64,000 bases of DNA. Source: Mortierella alpina. Taxonomy: Eukaryota > Mortierellomycota > Mortierellomycetes > Mortierellales > Mortierellaceae. Made by a program: the position numbers and the translations under genes. The DNA lies in the NCBI GenBank assembly GCA_029449245.1, contig JANATF010000010.1, forward strand, positions 868,001 to 932,000, read 5' to 3'. Every line of letters begins with the position of its first letter. The first letter of the stretch is position 1. The notes under the pieces were generated by a model that was not told where the DNA came from, made no database searches, and saw only the letters and a program-made list of their open reading frames with translations. This document shows, in pieces, positions 44,739-57,098 of the stretch.

Positions 44739-47700
44739 TCAAAACTTCTCTGTGGTCGCAGCATCGATGGTATCCAATGCGACCTCCTCGCCAGCGACAA
44801 AGACCCGCTTCACAAACAGATCATCCGATAAAAACACCAGGTCCGCATCCGCCCCGGGTTTGATGACGCCCTTGGTTTCTTGAATGCCCAGAAGAACAGC
44901 CGGATGCAAGGTCACGGCCTCCAAGGCCTCGATCAAGGAGCAGGATGTGAACTGGATAAAGTTGCGCATGCAGGCGTCCAAGGTGATCACGCTAGAAGAA
45001 GGGCAGCAGAGATCACCGTCAGCATTCACATCAGTACGCGCTTTGATCGGCCCTTCCCTACTGTTGCCCCTGCTACTGGCACTGTTCACACTAGAAGACC
45101 TCTTCTTGTCGGCCTCATCTACGTCGCCCGTATTGACCCTGCCAACACCATTGAGGCCATGGCAGCCACAGGCACTCATTTTGAGCTGAACCCCATTGTC
45201 GGTCATCGCAGCCGTTTGCATTATCGTCGTTTCATCTGAGTGCTCTTGGCGATAATGGCGAGAGGACTCCCAATACAGGCCAGCATCATCATGCTGCGAT
45301 GGATGGAGGGTAGGTAGCAACTCCCGATAGACTCCACGCTCTTTGTAGTCACCATCTGAAACTACAATGATCTCCTCGGATTCGGGGGTGTAGACAGTGG
45401 CCACCTCATCCGCCTCGTCCTCGTCCTCGTCCGTCAGGTGTAGAGAGATAATCCGCAGGCAATGCTCTGAGCCCTCGTGCTCTTCACAGTCATGGTAGAC
45501 CTCGTATTCCTCGTACTCCTCAGAATGGGTCGTTGCTACGGTCCATCCTTCCGCACCCATAATGGCATGAATGATCCGAGGGCTTAGTGGCAATGAATGA
45601 TGGGAGACTGTCGCAAACGAGACACCAGGCGTCATCTGTAGTGGCGAGACCGGGATCGAGCCGGGTGGAGTAGGCACACAGTGTTGGGTGTGGGCCTTAA
45701 TCATATGGACATCATCGGGAGAAGAAACGAGGTCCAGCGCCGATTCAACTTTTGCCGAGGTCACAACGCCGAGTTCATGGTTGACGCCCAGGGCCTGCGT
45801 GTCGTCCTCCTTGTCATTTAAACGTCCTCGAGGTTGATCATGGCTCTGCTGGTGGTTGCTCTCATGGGTATGGGTATGGGTGTCGGTGTGGGTAGCGATC
45901 AAAGATCTGAGAGGTGTTCACCAAGTTGCAAGTAGTGTGTTTTTGGTTCGAACAAGAGTGCAAAAAAACGATACATGAACATGATTGCTCTGAAGTCGTG
46001 CAGCCCCCCTCCCCCTCCTACGCTTATCATCCCACCAACCCGCGTTTCCATGTAGAATAAAACCTCCTTGTCATTATTCCCTATTTTCACGTACCTTCCA
46101 GCAAGAGTGTCGGTGTCTTTGATGTAGACGCGGTCCTCGTCCTTGGTCACGTTCATGTTTCCGAGCTGATATTTTCCGGGCGAGAGACCCATGGCGCACA
46201 TGGCATCTGTAACAAGGATGACACCCTCGGGATGAGAATCGTACGCGATCTTGACAGAGTTTGGGTGGACGTGGATGCCATCACAAATCAGCCCGTAGTA
46301 AGGGCGAGGGAGATCTAGGCGGGACCCCAAAAGACCAATGACGCCAGGATCACGGTGATGGAACTGAGGCATGGCATTAAAGAGGTGAGTGATGAAGGTG
46401 GCTCCTTTCATCACTGCCTCTTCAGCTTGTGAAATGTTAGCCATCGAATGCCCTATAGCATAGTGTTATATACTCGGTTAGAAGTCGGCATGAAGGCAAA
46501 TCGCAATGCATGTGCAGCTCAGTAGACCACCCACCAACAGAAACTGTAATTCCTGCCTTGACGAGGTCAGGGATGGCCTCCATGACTCCTTCGAGCTCCG
46601 GGGCACAGGTGATGATTTTGACAGAGTTGAGGTATTCGTTGCTTAGAATCTTCTGAGCCTCGGCTGTCGCTCCCTCGAAACCATAAACATCTTTGAAGTC
46701 CATGTAGCCGCTCTTTGCAGAGGCTTGGAGAACTTTAAGTTCGTGCGCGCCGACGCGAGCCTCATTGATAAAAGGCCCCTCGACATGAGCACCAAGGATG
46801 GTGGCACCGGTCTTGGCAGAGCCAGCTCTGGGTTTAAGATGGGGGAGGACCTGTTGCGAAAAGATTCATTATGCATTGTTGTCGCGTGAGAAAATAGAAG
46901 CATATGTGAGGACGAAAAAGGTCTTTAAAGATTCGAACACATGAAAGGCAATTGCGTTGGAGGAAAGGAGAAGCACAGAGTCGACAATTGCTACTCAGTC
47001 ACCAAAGACTCGCCGATATGCATGGAACGATCACAAGAGCTAAGGAGTGCGCGGGCTCAACAGAAAAAAACAGAATAGAAACACGAAAGGGTATCATTGC
47101 ACCTTACCTCATGATATACCGATGCACTCGATGATACAATAGTGGGGCAATACGAGGTCGTGCCGTACTTGAGGAGACCGCGGCTGACCTTAAGAAGATC
47201 CCTTTCGTATGCCTCGCTGTCTGAGGGCACTGAGAAGTCGACTCCAAAGGCACCTGCATGGCAGGATGTGTAAAGAGGACAGTTAGTCTATATCTTAAAA
47301 GAAGGCATGATAATGGCATGCCGGCAGTACAAGAGGTATAGAGTCGAGCGGCATGGATGCTTCCAGTACGCGTCAAACCGAAGGACAAAGAGCCGAGCAT
47401 GGATGAATATGGGATGCAAGAAAATCTTGATAAGAATCAAGATAATACATCTGGTTGGACAAACAAATAAACAAACGCCTACAGGCATTGCGTGTGGCGA
47501 GGATGAGAGGAATGGACAACTGCAGGAGCGTTGTGCAGAAATGAGCGCAAATACCCAACCCACAACACAACATTAGAGGGCGTAAACATAAATAATGGAA
47601 GCGCATGGAGCCAGCGTGTCGACGAACACAAATAAAGAAATGTTTGGAAGCGCAATGGAGCCAGCGTATCGACAACAACTGCACAGAAGAGCAATCTTGT

Positions 47701-48355
47701 GCAATTATGAACTTGAGAACTGAGAGGAAATCTGGTTTGCCTTAAGGATGCGTGTCTGCAGTTTGGGAGAGTGAAGTGCAGATATTCAAAGAAGAGTAGC
47801 GATCGAGACGTGTGAAGCGCTTGCATATGAAGACACGGCACTCCGCATTCGTTTGCTAGTATCGATGTCAACAGTGGGAACTTCAAAAACATCAACAATA
47901 ACAACAACAACAACTACAACAACTACAAGAACAGCAAGAACGAAAAAAAAAACTTCCAAACAATGGCCATACGCAACATTAATGACAACCCTCTACAGGG
48001 TACTACACTCCCAGATCATGCTGTGCTCGTCCGAGTTGACGTGTCAAGAGCTGAAGAGAGACTGAATGTTACCATTAATTTGCGCCTCGATAAAGCCTGG
48101 AACGACAATCAAACCCCCGGCATCAAGCACCTTGTCTGGAAGACGCTTTTGATACCAGAAGAACTTGTGAGGATCAATGATCTTCCCACCCTGGGTCCAG
48201 ATGGCGTCGTCCACAATGATCTTGTGGTCCCTAAGAATCCGACAGTTTATGATCTTGGTGACCTCTGGTTCGCTCCCGGGAATGGGGGTTTTTGGTTCGG
48301 GTGACGAGGGTGACGACAAGAAGTTGTGCGTCTGAAGGGCGACTGGGTAAATCAT
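44739..48355 (-). CDS. DAC1: N-acetylglucosamine-6-phosphate deacetylase, 451 aa (or 756 aa with cassette)
   Basis: Exons are 48355-48073, 47253-47108, 46850-46535, 46452-46095 and 44991-44739 (451 aa). Features in order: KIINCRILRDHKIIVDDAIW, PGFIEAQINGAFGVDFS, GAHVEGPFIN with the metal-ligand Glu, VGHSMANISQAEEAV, THLFNAMPQFHHRDPG and CDGIHVHP with metal-site His residues, the catalytic-Asp motif VTDAMCAMG, then DTLAGSVITLDACMRNF. It removes acetate from GlcNAc-6-P to give glucosamine-6-P in amino-sugar catabolism. Exon 5 has a second acceptor at 45907-45908 that keeps frame and would insert 305 residues between LAG and VITLD. The short form restores the family consensus and is preferred. 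Introns are long (819, 257, 82 and 1103 nt). Confidence 0.95.
44992..45906 (-). other. Stop-free 305-codon in-frame cassette at the last intron of the deacetylase gene
   Basis: The segment lies between two acceptor sites (CTCTCAG at 45907 and CTTCTAG at 44992) of the same donor (AG|GTACGT at 46094). It is exactly 915 bases with no stop in the gene's frame. The translation is acidic with Thr-His repeats at the start (THTDTHTHTH), a Glu/Tyr/His/Cys stretch (HSEEYEEYEVYHDCEEHE), an acidic run (DEDEDEADE) and a Cys cluster (SACGCHGLNG). It resembles no domain I recognise. It is either an alternatively retained coding segment or intron sequence that happens to be open. Confidence 0.6.
47886..47935. 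repeat. AAC trinucleotide repeat in the first intron of the deacetylase gene
   Basis: An imperfect (AAC)n run with interspersed TAC, inside the 819-nt first intron. Just downstream in the same intron (47595-47680) a ~30-bp segment with GGAGCCAGCGTGTCGAC is present twice. Confidence 0.75.
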
Positions 48356-50129
48356 GACGATGGGGTAGTAGGGGTTGCAGTCGAAGGTTCGAAGGTTGTA
48401 AGGAGGAGGTATGTATTCGATAACAGATTTAAACTGAGGAGAAATGGCAGTGGGGGCCAGTTCGCAAGAAGCAGCAGAACATCAAGTTCTTCTCGGCTAT
48501 GATGCTGAGACGCTCAGACGACTTTGGAACTGCGAAGTATTAAGGAGAGGAAGGAAGTGCCGAAGGCACAGGGCAGGGGAGTGGATGGCGAAAGCAACGA
48601 GAAATTAGCAAAGAGAGAGAGAGAGAGAGTGCGAGACAAAGGAGCGAAAAGAGAGAATGGAGGCACAGAAGGCGACTACGCAACACGAAACAACAAAGGC
48701 TTTGAGTACAAATGCAAAGACAGAGCGTTGAAGGTAAGATAATCTCTTTAGAATCGACTCACTATGCCGAGGCGATTCATTCAGCCCCAAGGCATTGGTG
48801 CTGGGCAGTGTCTCCACAAATCTCCAGGATTATCCCTGGGAACATTATGGAAACTTGATTGTTATGATTCTGCCAGCGACAAACACCTGGGTGAGCTCTA
48901 AATTGCATGCGTCCATAAACAGCACCCACTTCTTTCGGCCGTCTATATCGTTTGGCCACGTCAAAGCTCTTCGTACCACGACTGATAATCGAGATAACGA
49001 ATCGTGTACCCTGCAGCAGCCACTTGGCTGATGCTTGAAGTGTCCTCGCAAAGTGCACCAGCTAGCCGTCAAAGGCAAAGCAAATGTTTGTCATGATCCT
49101 GCTAACACGTTCTTCGTTACCATCTGAACTCAGGGATGGGAACACGAATCCATCTTTTGCTTTTATCGCAGGGCCATGCATGCATTGGATGCACGACAAA
49201 GTAAATCCTGCACGCTTCTGCCACGCTCTTCTCACCCATAGTCGCTTTCCAAAGCATTCATAAAATTGACAAAGGGGTATACTGTGGTCGTGGTGGACAT
49301 GAGAGTTTGGCTCCCATGCACCAAGAAGTTAAACCTCCCTAGCTCTCAGGAAGAAGTAGACCCATTGTTTTCTGAACACAATCATCCAAATCTCAAAGTA
49401 ATAACAGAAGGCTTAACATTAAGTTCCATACCACAACAATGGCCCTACTGCAGCTTGTCGTGTTGAAATAAGAAATGATATATGCATCGCCGTACTTCGC
49501 TGAATAGTTATAGCCTTCGTGGTCGACCATTGACCATATATCAAAGTACTACATGGCGCCACATTGCAAGCGAAAGTCCCAAGGCTTTCATCTATAGCAC
49601 AGCTCAGCCTGTGATACGGCCTCTAGTCTACATCCCAAGCTGAAGAGCGTCGATGCCTCCCTCATTCATCTGCTATTCAAATATTGCCTCTGTAGGCTGC
49701 AGTTTTCTCCGAGGTATTCAGGCTGCACTTTGCATGGTCTCAATCGTATGGAGTAGGTAACGTCGAGAAGGGAAACTCGATCCTGAAGTGGGTAGTCGTG
49801 TTTCCAAAGGTCGCGCTAGTGCTCTTTCGCACACTTATTAAATCTCTTTCCTGCTGCAATTGATTCCACTTCATTAGTCGGCCGTAGCTTCCAGTGACAA
49901 GATACTGCTTCCCTGAGATCTGGCAATCTGACAATCTGATCGTTGCGAGGTCCATTCGTTGCCTTGAGCGACTTTGAGCCAACTAAACAGCCATTATCGT
50001 TCGCGAGGTATCCCACCGGCATCTCGTCCATCATATCATATTCCTGCATAGTAAGTGTACCGTCGAGGAGATCATCTCGTCTGTCCAAGCAGCGACATGC
50101 CTGATAGAATATTCCGGATCGCGAAAGTC
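48356..50129. other. Gene-free spacer upstream of the deacetylase
   Basis: About 1.8 kb. The part next to the deacetylase ATG includes a GA-rich tract (48615-48632), pyrimidine-rich on its sense strand. Open frames of up to 93 codons (minus 48777-49058, minus 49740-50088) show no recognisable domain. The last of these could be a 3' extension of the myristoylated orphan, but only through an implausible 35-nt intron. Confidence 0.5.
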
Positions 50130-51536
50130 CTAAGGTAAGCGGTTTTGGTGCGCTGGCGGATTACTGGGAGGCGGAGGCAAGTGCCGATGCACCGAGGCTG
50201 GAAGTATACATGGTCTGAGTTGGGTGTCTGGGCTCTCGCAGTCCATGGGCGAGCCAGGGGTAGATTCCGTGGAGTGACAAGAAGAGCTGGACGACATTGC
50301 CGAAGAAAATGAAGAGACGGAAGGCGAGTTCAGCTTTGAACGAGACATAACTAACCGTCCAATGCGAGGCTCCTTTCTAACTGTACGCGATACTGCAGTG
50401 CGTGGGTGGGTTGAGACGCTGAGAGCGGAGGTGCTATGTCCATATCCATGTCCATGACCATCAATGTGGCTGTCAAAGCGCGATGGAGTGGGTCGAATCG
50501 GTAGTGTAGGGACTCGAGGACCAACCTCTGCAGAACCTGAGGCAGGGATATCCTCCTTTTCACGAGTCTCTGCAGGAGGCCCTTGATGAACATCCTCCTG
50601 TCCAGTACCCAGCTCAGCAGAGGCAATGGCGGTCGCGGCGGCCGCGATCGAGGTGGGTCTGGGTTTCGAAGCAGCCGAGGTCAAGACCGAGACCTCGCTG
50701 GTATTAGCGTCCGTACCGCTGATTGGGCCGGTGCTAGTATTGATTCGATGAAGCGTCGGGACTTTAGCAGAGCCAGACATAGTGCGGCAAATGTTGTTGA
50801 CGACTAAAGCGCTCCCTGGAGGTTGATAGTACTGCTGGCTATGAAAGTTGTACTGGTGTATCATATGGGATGAAGATCGGGTGGGCTTCTGCTTGAGCCA
50901 GTCTTTGGCCTCGGGCGAGGTTCCTAGGTGCCGAAGATCAGCAGAGAGATGCAATTGCTGTTGACGGTAGTGCGCATGGTCATCGATATTAAGCGGAAGC
51001 GTTAGGACCATGGATTCGTGTGGGATATGCTGCTGTTGCTGTGGGTGGCCTGGGGGCATCATTGCCGGTATCGTAGTTGGTAAAGAGGGCTTTGGGAGGT
51101 CTTGCGTCGAAGGGGATGGTGTGAAGAGAATAGAGTAAGGATCATGTGCTGGACTGTTGGGAGCGGCGGTTGCGACCGAGGAAGGTATTGAGAAGGAGGT
51201 CGTTGGGGATGTTGGGGTCAGAGGCGAGTATTCCGCTAGAGACTTTGCATAAAACTCTGCCTGGGATAGAGGCCGGTTGTGCTGGTTGACATCGTCTGTG
51301 AACACAGGCTTAGGCCCCTTTGCGGAGACTGGAGAGGACTTCTGACGAGACGAAAGCGGGCTCAAAGAAGCTTCTTGAGGCGAAGTGCTCTGACCAGGGC
51401 TGGTGCTGTATCCTGCAGACGATCGGTCGTGCTGTTTGGTTTGTTTCCGGTCCCCAATAACCCCGATCTTTTTCCTTGCTCTCCGGGCTAGCGGCTCATT
51501 GACCTTGTCATGGTCCGCAGAGGCGACATTCCCCAT
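50130..51536 (-). CDS. Orphan protein with N-myristoylation motif, 468 aa
   Basis: A single exon starting at the first ATG in frame (51536); the codon upstream read as Met is TTG. The N-terminus MGNVASADHDK has Gly2 and Ser6, the consensus for N-myristoylation. It is followed by a basic patch (PLARRARKKIGVIGDRK) that could reinforce membrane binding. The rest is Ser/Pro/Thr-rich low-complexity sequence with possible phosphorylation sites (SPxSPxxSP), a Gln run, and a Pro-rich C-terminus (HRHLPPPPSNPPAHQ). No globular domain is recognised. A membrane-associated scaffold or signalling adaptor is a reasonable guess, no more. The C-terminus could be changed by splicing at CCCA|GTAATC (50165). It is divergent from the anoctamin gene. 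Confidence 0.65.
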   Translation of the reverse strand: MGNVASADHDKVNEPLARRARKKIGVIGDRKQTKQHDRSSAGYSTSPGQSTSPQEASLSPLSSRQKSSPVSAKGPKPVFTDDVNQHNRPLSQAEFYAKSLAEYSPLTPTSPTTSFSIPSSVATAAPNSPAHDPYSILFTPSPSTQDLPKPSLPTTIPAMMPPGHPQQQQHIPHESMVLTLPLNIDDHAHYRQQQLHLSADLRHLGTSPEAKDWLKQKPTRSSSHMIHQYNFHSQQYYQPPGSALVVNNICRTMSGSAKVPTLHRINTSTGPISGTDANTSEVSVLTSAASKPRPTSIAAAATAIASAELGTGQEDVHQGPPAETREKEDIPASGSAEVGPRVPTLPIRPTPSRFDSHIDGHGHGYGHSTSALSVSTHPRTAVSRTVRKEPRIGRLVMSRSKLNSPSVSSFSSAMSSSSSCHSTESTPGSPMDCESPDTQLRPCILPASVHRHLPPPPSNPPAHQNRLP

Positions 51537-52643
51537 CTTCAAAGCGATTTACACAGGTGACACCTTGGAGAAAAAAAAAGAATGAGGGAGGTATGGGAGG
51601 GCGAGTGGGTATGTGCGCTTGACAGAAGAGTATGGGTGAGAATGGAATGAATCCCTGTGCGAGCGGAGCAAAGGGAATGATGCGGGCGGTCGAGAATGTG
51701 AGAGGGAGTAAAGTGAAGTTCGATGAGCAGCAGGCTAAGGGTGGGCACAAGAGAAGGAACGTGTGACAAGAGTGCAGAGAAGGGTGGACAAAAAAGGGCA
51801 GGAGTGAGGAGTGAGCAGTGAGGAGCGAGGTATGAGGTGTGAGATGTGCGGTGTGTGAGGTTGTTGACACGGTGCCGCTAATGAACTCTAATTCTCGCTG
51901 TAAGAATCCTTGCAGAGGCTGTGTTGACAGTGCTCAGCTCAGTTAGTTCCACAGAAGACGAGCAGCTGCTGCAGACGAGCAGCCGAGTCGTGGACAGGTG
52001 TTCTGCCCCGATCCCTTGGTGGTTGCGCCGGGCATCATCGTTCATGCACCGTCGACCGGCTGCTGGAACGATCTGTTGAAGGAAACTTCGTGCGAGGTGG
52101 TTTGCCACTCCGCCATTGGGCAGGATTGAGGCACCGGGGTCGGCGATGATGTGCACGGGCGGACCCTTGTGAGCCCGTGGCTGTGCAGCAGCACAAAACG
52201 TTCCCCTTTCGCGCGCCTCGTCCAGCTCTCCGCTTTCCTCCTTTTCTTGTCATCCGTCTCCTTCGTTCTCATTCTCTGTCTCCTCCCCTCCCCCCTCCCG
52301 GTTCTCTCATCATCTGCGAGCTGGCTGCTGTGTGTAAAGTCAATACCCAGTGGCACAAGTTGACGTGCATTCCCATCTATCCCGATCCCTTCAACAATAG
52401 CAGTAGAGTACCTGTCGGCAGCTGTAGCCTCCTTCTTGTCAAAATAAAGCAAACAGAAAAGTAAAACGATCACAACAGCTTCCTCACCGGCTCATCGTAC
52501 ATTGTTTTTCATGAATATCCTTCCTTGTATTTGTCACCCTTCCCGTCCTAATACTCGCCTACACAATTTTTATCGACTGATACACTGGTCTGGTTCTTTG
52601 CTCTCTTAACTCTCGCAGACCTCTTAGTACTGATTGCTGAGCC
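51537..52643. other. Divergent promoter between the myristoylated orphan and the anoctamin
   Basis: About 1.1 kb. The orphan side is purine-rich on plus (pyrimidine-rich on its sense strand). The anoctamin side is C/T-rich on plus, including 52240-52300. Both halves therefore look like pyrimidine-rich fungal promoters facing away from each other. No gene is supported. Confidence 0.55.
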
Positions 52644-55600
52644 ATGTCTTCACAGCCTCCAAGATATGGCGGTAGCCATGATCTACACTCAGGTTCTGTG
52701 AGTGAGATTACACCCACTCCAGACTTCCATCAGCATACCACCGATCAGTCTTGCAGCTCGACGAATAATCCACACCTGGCTCCCATAACAGTCTGCGACT
52801 CATCAGCACCAAGCATGAACTCTGACACCGCTGCACCGTTAAAACAAACCCAGCAGAGACCAGCGTCCATTCTTGAACCCAATCCTTCCGATACAAGGCA
52901 CTCTGAAGAAGGCTTGTCCAGTAGGATGGTCATACACTCGCCATTAGTCAGGAAGAAACGGCTGTCCTCTGCTTCCATGCCTCAATTGCATGAGACTGCG
53001 ACGAGTACGAGTCCAATAGAGGTGGCGAGTGTAACACCTCAGCAGATGATAACCCGTTCAGACATGGATATGCACTCAAGATTTAAAGCCCGTGGACGCA
53101 GACGGAGACATGATGGCCAGCAACTGTCGCCTCGACCGCATATGAACAGTCATCAGCGTGGGAGTAACGCACCACCTTCGCCCTCCTCTCCTGCTACGCC
53201 TACATCCGTACAGTCAGGCAGAAGTCGGCACTCTTCATTTCGTCGCAACGCTGTGTCTTCAGCTGCTGCACAGGCTGCGGCTGCAGAAGATCTGGCAGAC
53301 CAGCAGAACTTGAAGGTCATTTCGAGAAGCATGAGTAGTTATAGAGTGGTTCATCTGCTATACCAGACCGACGCAGATCTCTTTGATGCAATACAGGACT
53401 GGAAGGACAATCACCCAACACTTTGGGTCGACGATGCCATCGATGCGTTTGGTAAGTGCAACTCTGCCGTACGCCGTATGCCATTGCATGCTTACAGTCG
53501 TCTGTTGCTAATATGGTGGTCCTATGCCCATAAAACAGCCACTGCCAGAGGCTCCGACGCCTTGGCTCAACTTGTTTATTCAACAGAGGCGTTCGATATT
53601 GTGCTAAAGTACACTGCTTCATACCAGGATCTTGGTCCTCTCTTTGACGATCACACACGGATCGACCGCTCACGTTCACCACCAACCTCACCACAGCACC
53701 TTTCGCCTAGTCGCCAGCCAAGTCCCTGTGAACGCTTAGATAGAGCGGAAGGTGGAGCATTAGGGTTAGCAGGGGCGGCTTCCTTTTCGCCAAACTCTCT
53801 TCACACAGCATCATTTGTGCCACAGAACCAATCCGGCTCATGCACACCTAAAGCCCCAGCGCGGTCATCCTCAAAAATCTCACAACTTCGGCACGCTCCA
53901 GCAAAGTTGCTTTCGAGAGCTGTTTCGCTGGCCTCGCCTAGCAGATCCCGAGCTCCGTCCCCTCAGCGCCCTGATGAATCTCAGCCTGCACAGGAGCAGC
54001 GTGCCAATGCGCCTCATGTATCACTGCCGATGTGTTCATCTAACAGCTCTCCTGCCACACCCCTTCAGCTTCTTCAGCCATTCGACTGCTCAACAGACTT
54101 GTTCCCAAGCATGCAAGTCCCACAGCAGCTACAGAGCAATTACGAAGGCGATCAGACCAGCGACCGCGCAGTGCTAGATGCGGCTATATCTTCCATAACT
54201 GCCTGCGGGGAACAGGGTTTTCCTATGCCGCAACAAGATCAGGGATTTAGGCACTCTATGAAGCAACGATCAAACCGACCAAGTAAAGCAAAGATGAGGG
54301 ACTGGAAGATTCAACTTCACCGACGGGAATTCCAGTTGTCGCTCTTAAAGGAAGGTCTGTTCTTAGAACTGGAGAAATCTGTGGATTCGGATGCCGTCTA
54401 TGTAAAGGTCCTGGCGCCGTTTTGGAGACTAGCCGAGGAAGCCCAAAAGACCAACTGCAAAGCAGATCTCGCTGTAAGTCTGCATCGATAAAGGTCTTTA
54501 ACTGGCAATATGGACCTTGAACGCTCAACGATCACTTCTCTATCAACTTAGAGCACCATACTGCCTTCAATTCCATACGCATCCAGAATCTTTCCAAGCA
54601 TCACACGCCTCTTCCCATGTCTGAATCAGCCTGGCTTAGAGCAGAGGCGAGAGGCAGTCCTCTTCAAGACGGCTCGTCTTACTGATTTTCATCTCGCTGA
54701 GCCAGGGCGGCGGTGGTCCGATGTCGTGCGTCATGCAGGCGCTGCCCAGAGGAATGGTCTGCAGGCTGAGTCTCACTCTGGAACAGATGGGCGTCCCGGG
54801 CTCTTTCAAACCAGCCGTCGTGGGTATTTGGTACGTGCAGGATGCTACAGCCAGTGTTGACAATGAGGTCTTGATGCTTACAGTCTTTCGCCTTTGATCG
54901 CTAGGTCAATAGCATTATGATGAGGACGGAGTCGCGAAATCACCCTTACGGACGCAAGATGGGATTGCGATCAGCACTGAGACGGGGTGCCTATCAAAAG
55001 CTGTAAGGCTACTTTGACTGGAACCACTATCATTAGGACTCTAAGGGTTGCGTCGCCTCCTCACACCCATGTTTTTCTTTTAATACATCATAGCTATGCG
55101 CTGCATGATGGGTCATTTAGATTGCACTCCAAGTCAATTCATGATGCGAACCAGCGGGCACAATTGCGTATCAAGTGGGCGAGGCGTTTTTGGAGAAGCC
55201 AGCCACTGGATCTGGTCAATGCTTACTATGGTGAGCGGATCGGAGTGTATTTTGCCTGGCTTGGTCATTACACCAAATGGCTCACACTCCCAGCAGCGGT
55301 CGGGATGGCGGTCTTTGTCTATGGTATCATCAACGCAGCGAGGTTAGTACCTGTCTTCGAGCCTCAAGGAAATGCGCCCCGCAGAGTAAAGGGAGTGTCT
55401 CACACTGATAACTCTGCGCACTACTATAGGCTGAACAAACTGGATGCGACTCCTAATGCCCTCTTTGCGATTTTTGACAACGTTCTTACGATGCCGTTCG
55501 CACTGTTCATGTCCATGTGGTCCACTGTGTATATCGAGTTTTGGAAACGAGCTAACCAGTACTATGCCTTCCGGTGGAACATGAGTGATTATGAGCGAGT

Positions 55601-57060
55601 GGAGTTGCCTAGAACTGAATTCCGGGCAACTAAAGTTCGCTTTTCGCCTGTCACTGGCAAGCGAGAGCTCTACTATCCGACGTATTGGAAGGCATTGCAT
55701 ATCCTCGCCAGCTCTGTTGCCGTGCTTATTGCGGTAATCCTCAGCTTGAGCCTTCAGTTGAAGGTAGAGTGCGATACTGTACCATGATCTGACAAGTCGC
55801 CTATTTCTCTATTTGCAGGTTGCAGTGGTTATTGGATCGGTCGCGTGTTTGATGATTTTCAAAGCATGGTGCAGGCACCACATCGGTGGCCCTTATGCAA
55901 CTGTCGTAGCTACGGCTATTCTCAACTTGATCATCATTATCATCCTTGGAGAGGTATGAAACATTATGAACCGTGGTGCTATTGTTGTTCCCAGTTAGTG
56001 TGCTGAAAACGTTGCCTTATATCTATAGATTTGGTGCCGCTTGGCGGAATGGCTCACAGACAAGGAGAATCACAAGTACACAGATGCTTATGAAGGTAAG
56101 GAAAAATGTAACAGCAAGAGCTTCCTGTATCATCTTGAGCATGATGGTAACCCTCCGTTCATCACTCAAATACAGATTCTCTCATTATCAAGCGCTATCT
56201 GTTCGACTTTACAAACATGTACGCGACCCTATTTTACTACGCTTTTTTCAAAGCACCGGTGAGTGTGCGGTTCGCCGTCAAAGTTCATCAGGCGAGGCTG
56301 TCGTGGTTACTTTTGTAAACCATGTTCCTGACTTCCTTGTATTGCGGACAGTTTGGCGGTAGAATTTTCAGGAACAGACCGGATTTACAGGATGCGTGCC
56401 TTTATGATGCATGTATCACCGAACTGACTGTTCAACTGGCGGTCGTTTTCATCGGCAAGCAATTTTTGAACGGACTCTTTGAGATGGTCTTTCCGTGAGT
56501 ACAAAAATTCGTTTTTGCATGTTGACGAATAGCTCAAGCGACGAGTTTTTTGACCCAGGTTCCGACCACCTAATTTTGCTCGTAGGTGGATGAAGCGGAC
56601 GTGGAACAGGAAAAAGATCCTTGCAGATCAGGCGCTCAAGAAGCGCAAGTTCATGGAGACCCGCAAGAGGACAAAAGCACCGCAATGGGTCAAGGATGAC
56701 GAACTCCCGAGTTACCAAGGTCGTATCTTGAAGTGCTACCGCAAAACAGGTAACAGCAATCCTTGCGAGCAATGTGGGTAACCATGTTCCACAACTTGTC
56801 ATTGTTGATTCTCACCGCTTCCTTCTCGGTGCTATGACAGTGATCCAGTTTGGATTTTGCACGCTCTTTGTCACCTCTTTTCCAGTGGCACCGGCGTTTG
56901 CATTGATCAACAACTGGATCGACATTCGAATGGAAGCATTCCGACTTTTGACCCAGTATCGCCGTCCTATCGCTTTTCGCGCTCAAGATATCGGTATATA
57001 CATTTCTCTGCTTATGTTACATGAGGCATGCTTTTTTTTACAGTTGCTGACATCAGATCC

Positions 57061-57098
<38 letters not shown>

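Noticed and set aside
48777-49058. 93-codon open frame on minus
   Set aside because: No motif and no neighbouring exons; other strand equally open.
49816-50129. Possible C-terminal exon of the myristoylated orphan (LSRSGIFYQACRCLDRRDDL)
   Set aside because: The frame fits after a CCCA|GTAATC donor, but the intron would be only 35 nt, too short for normal splicing.
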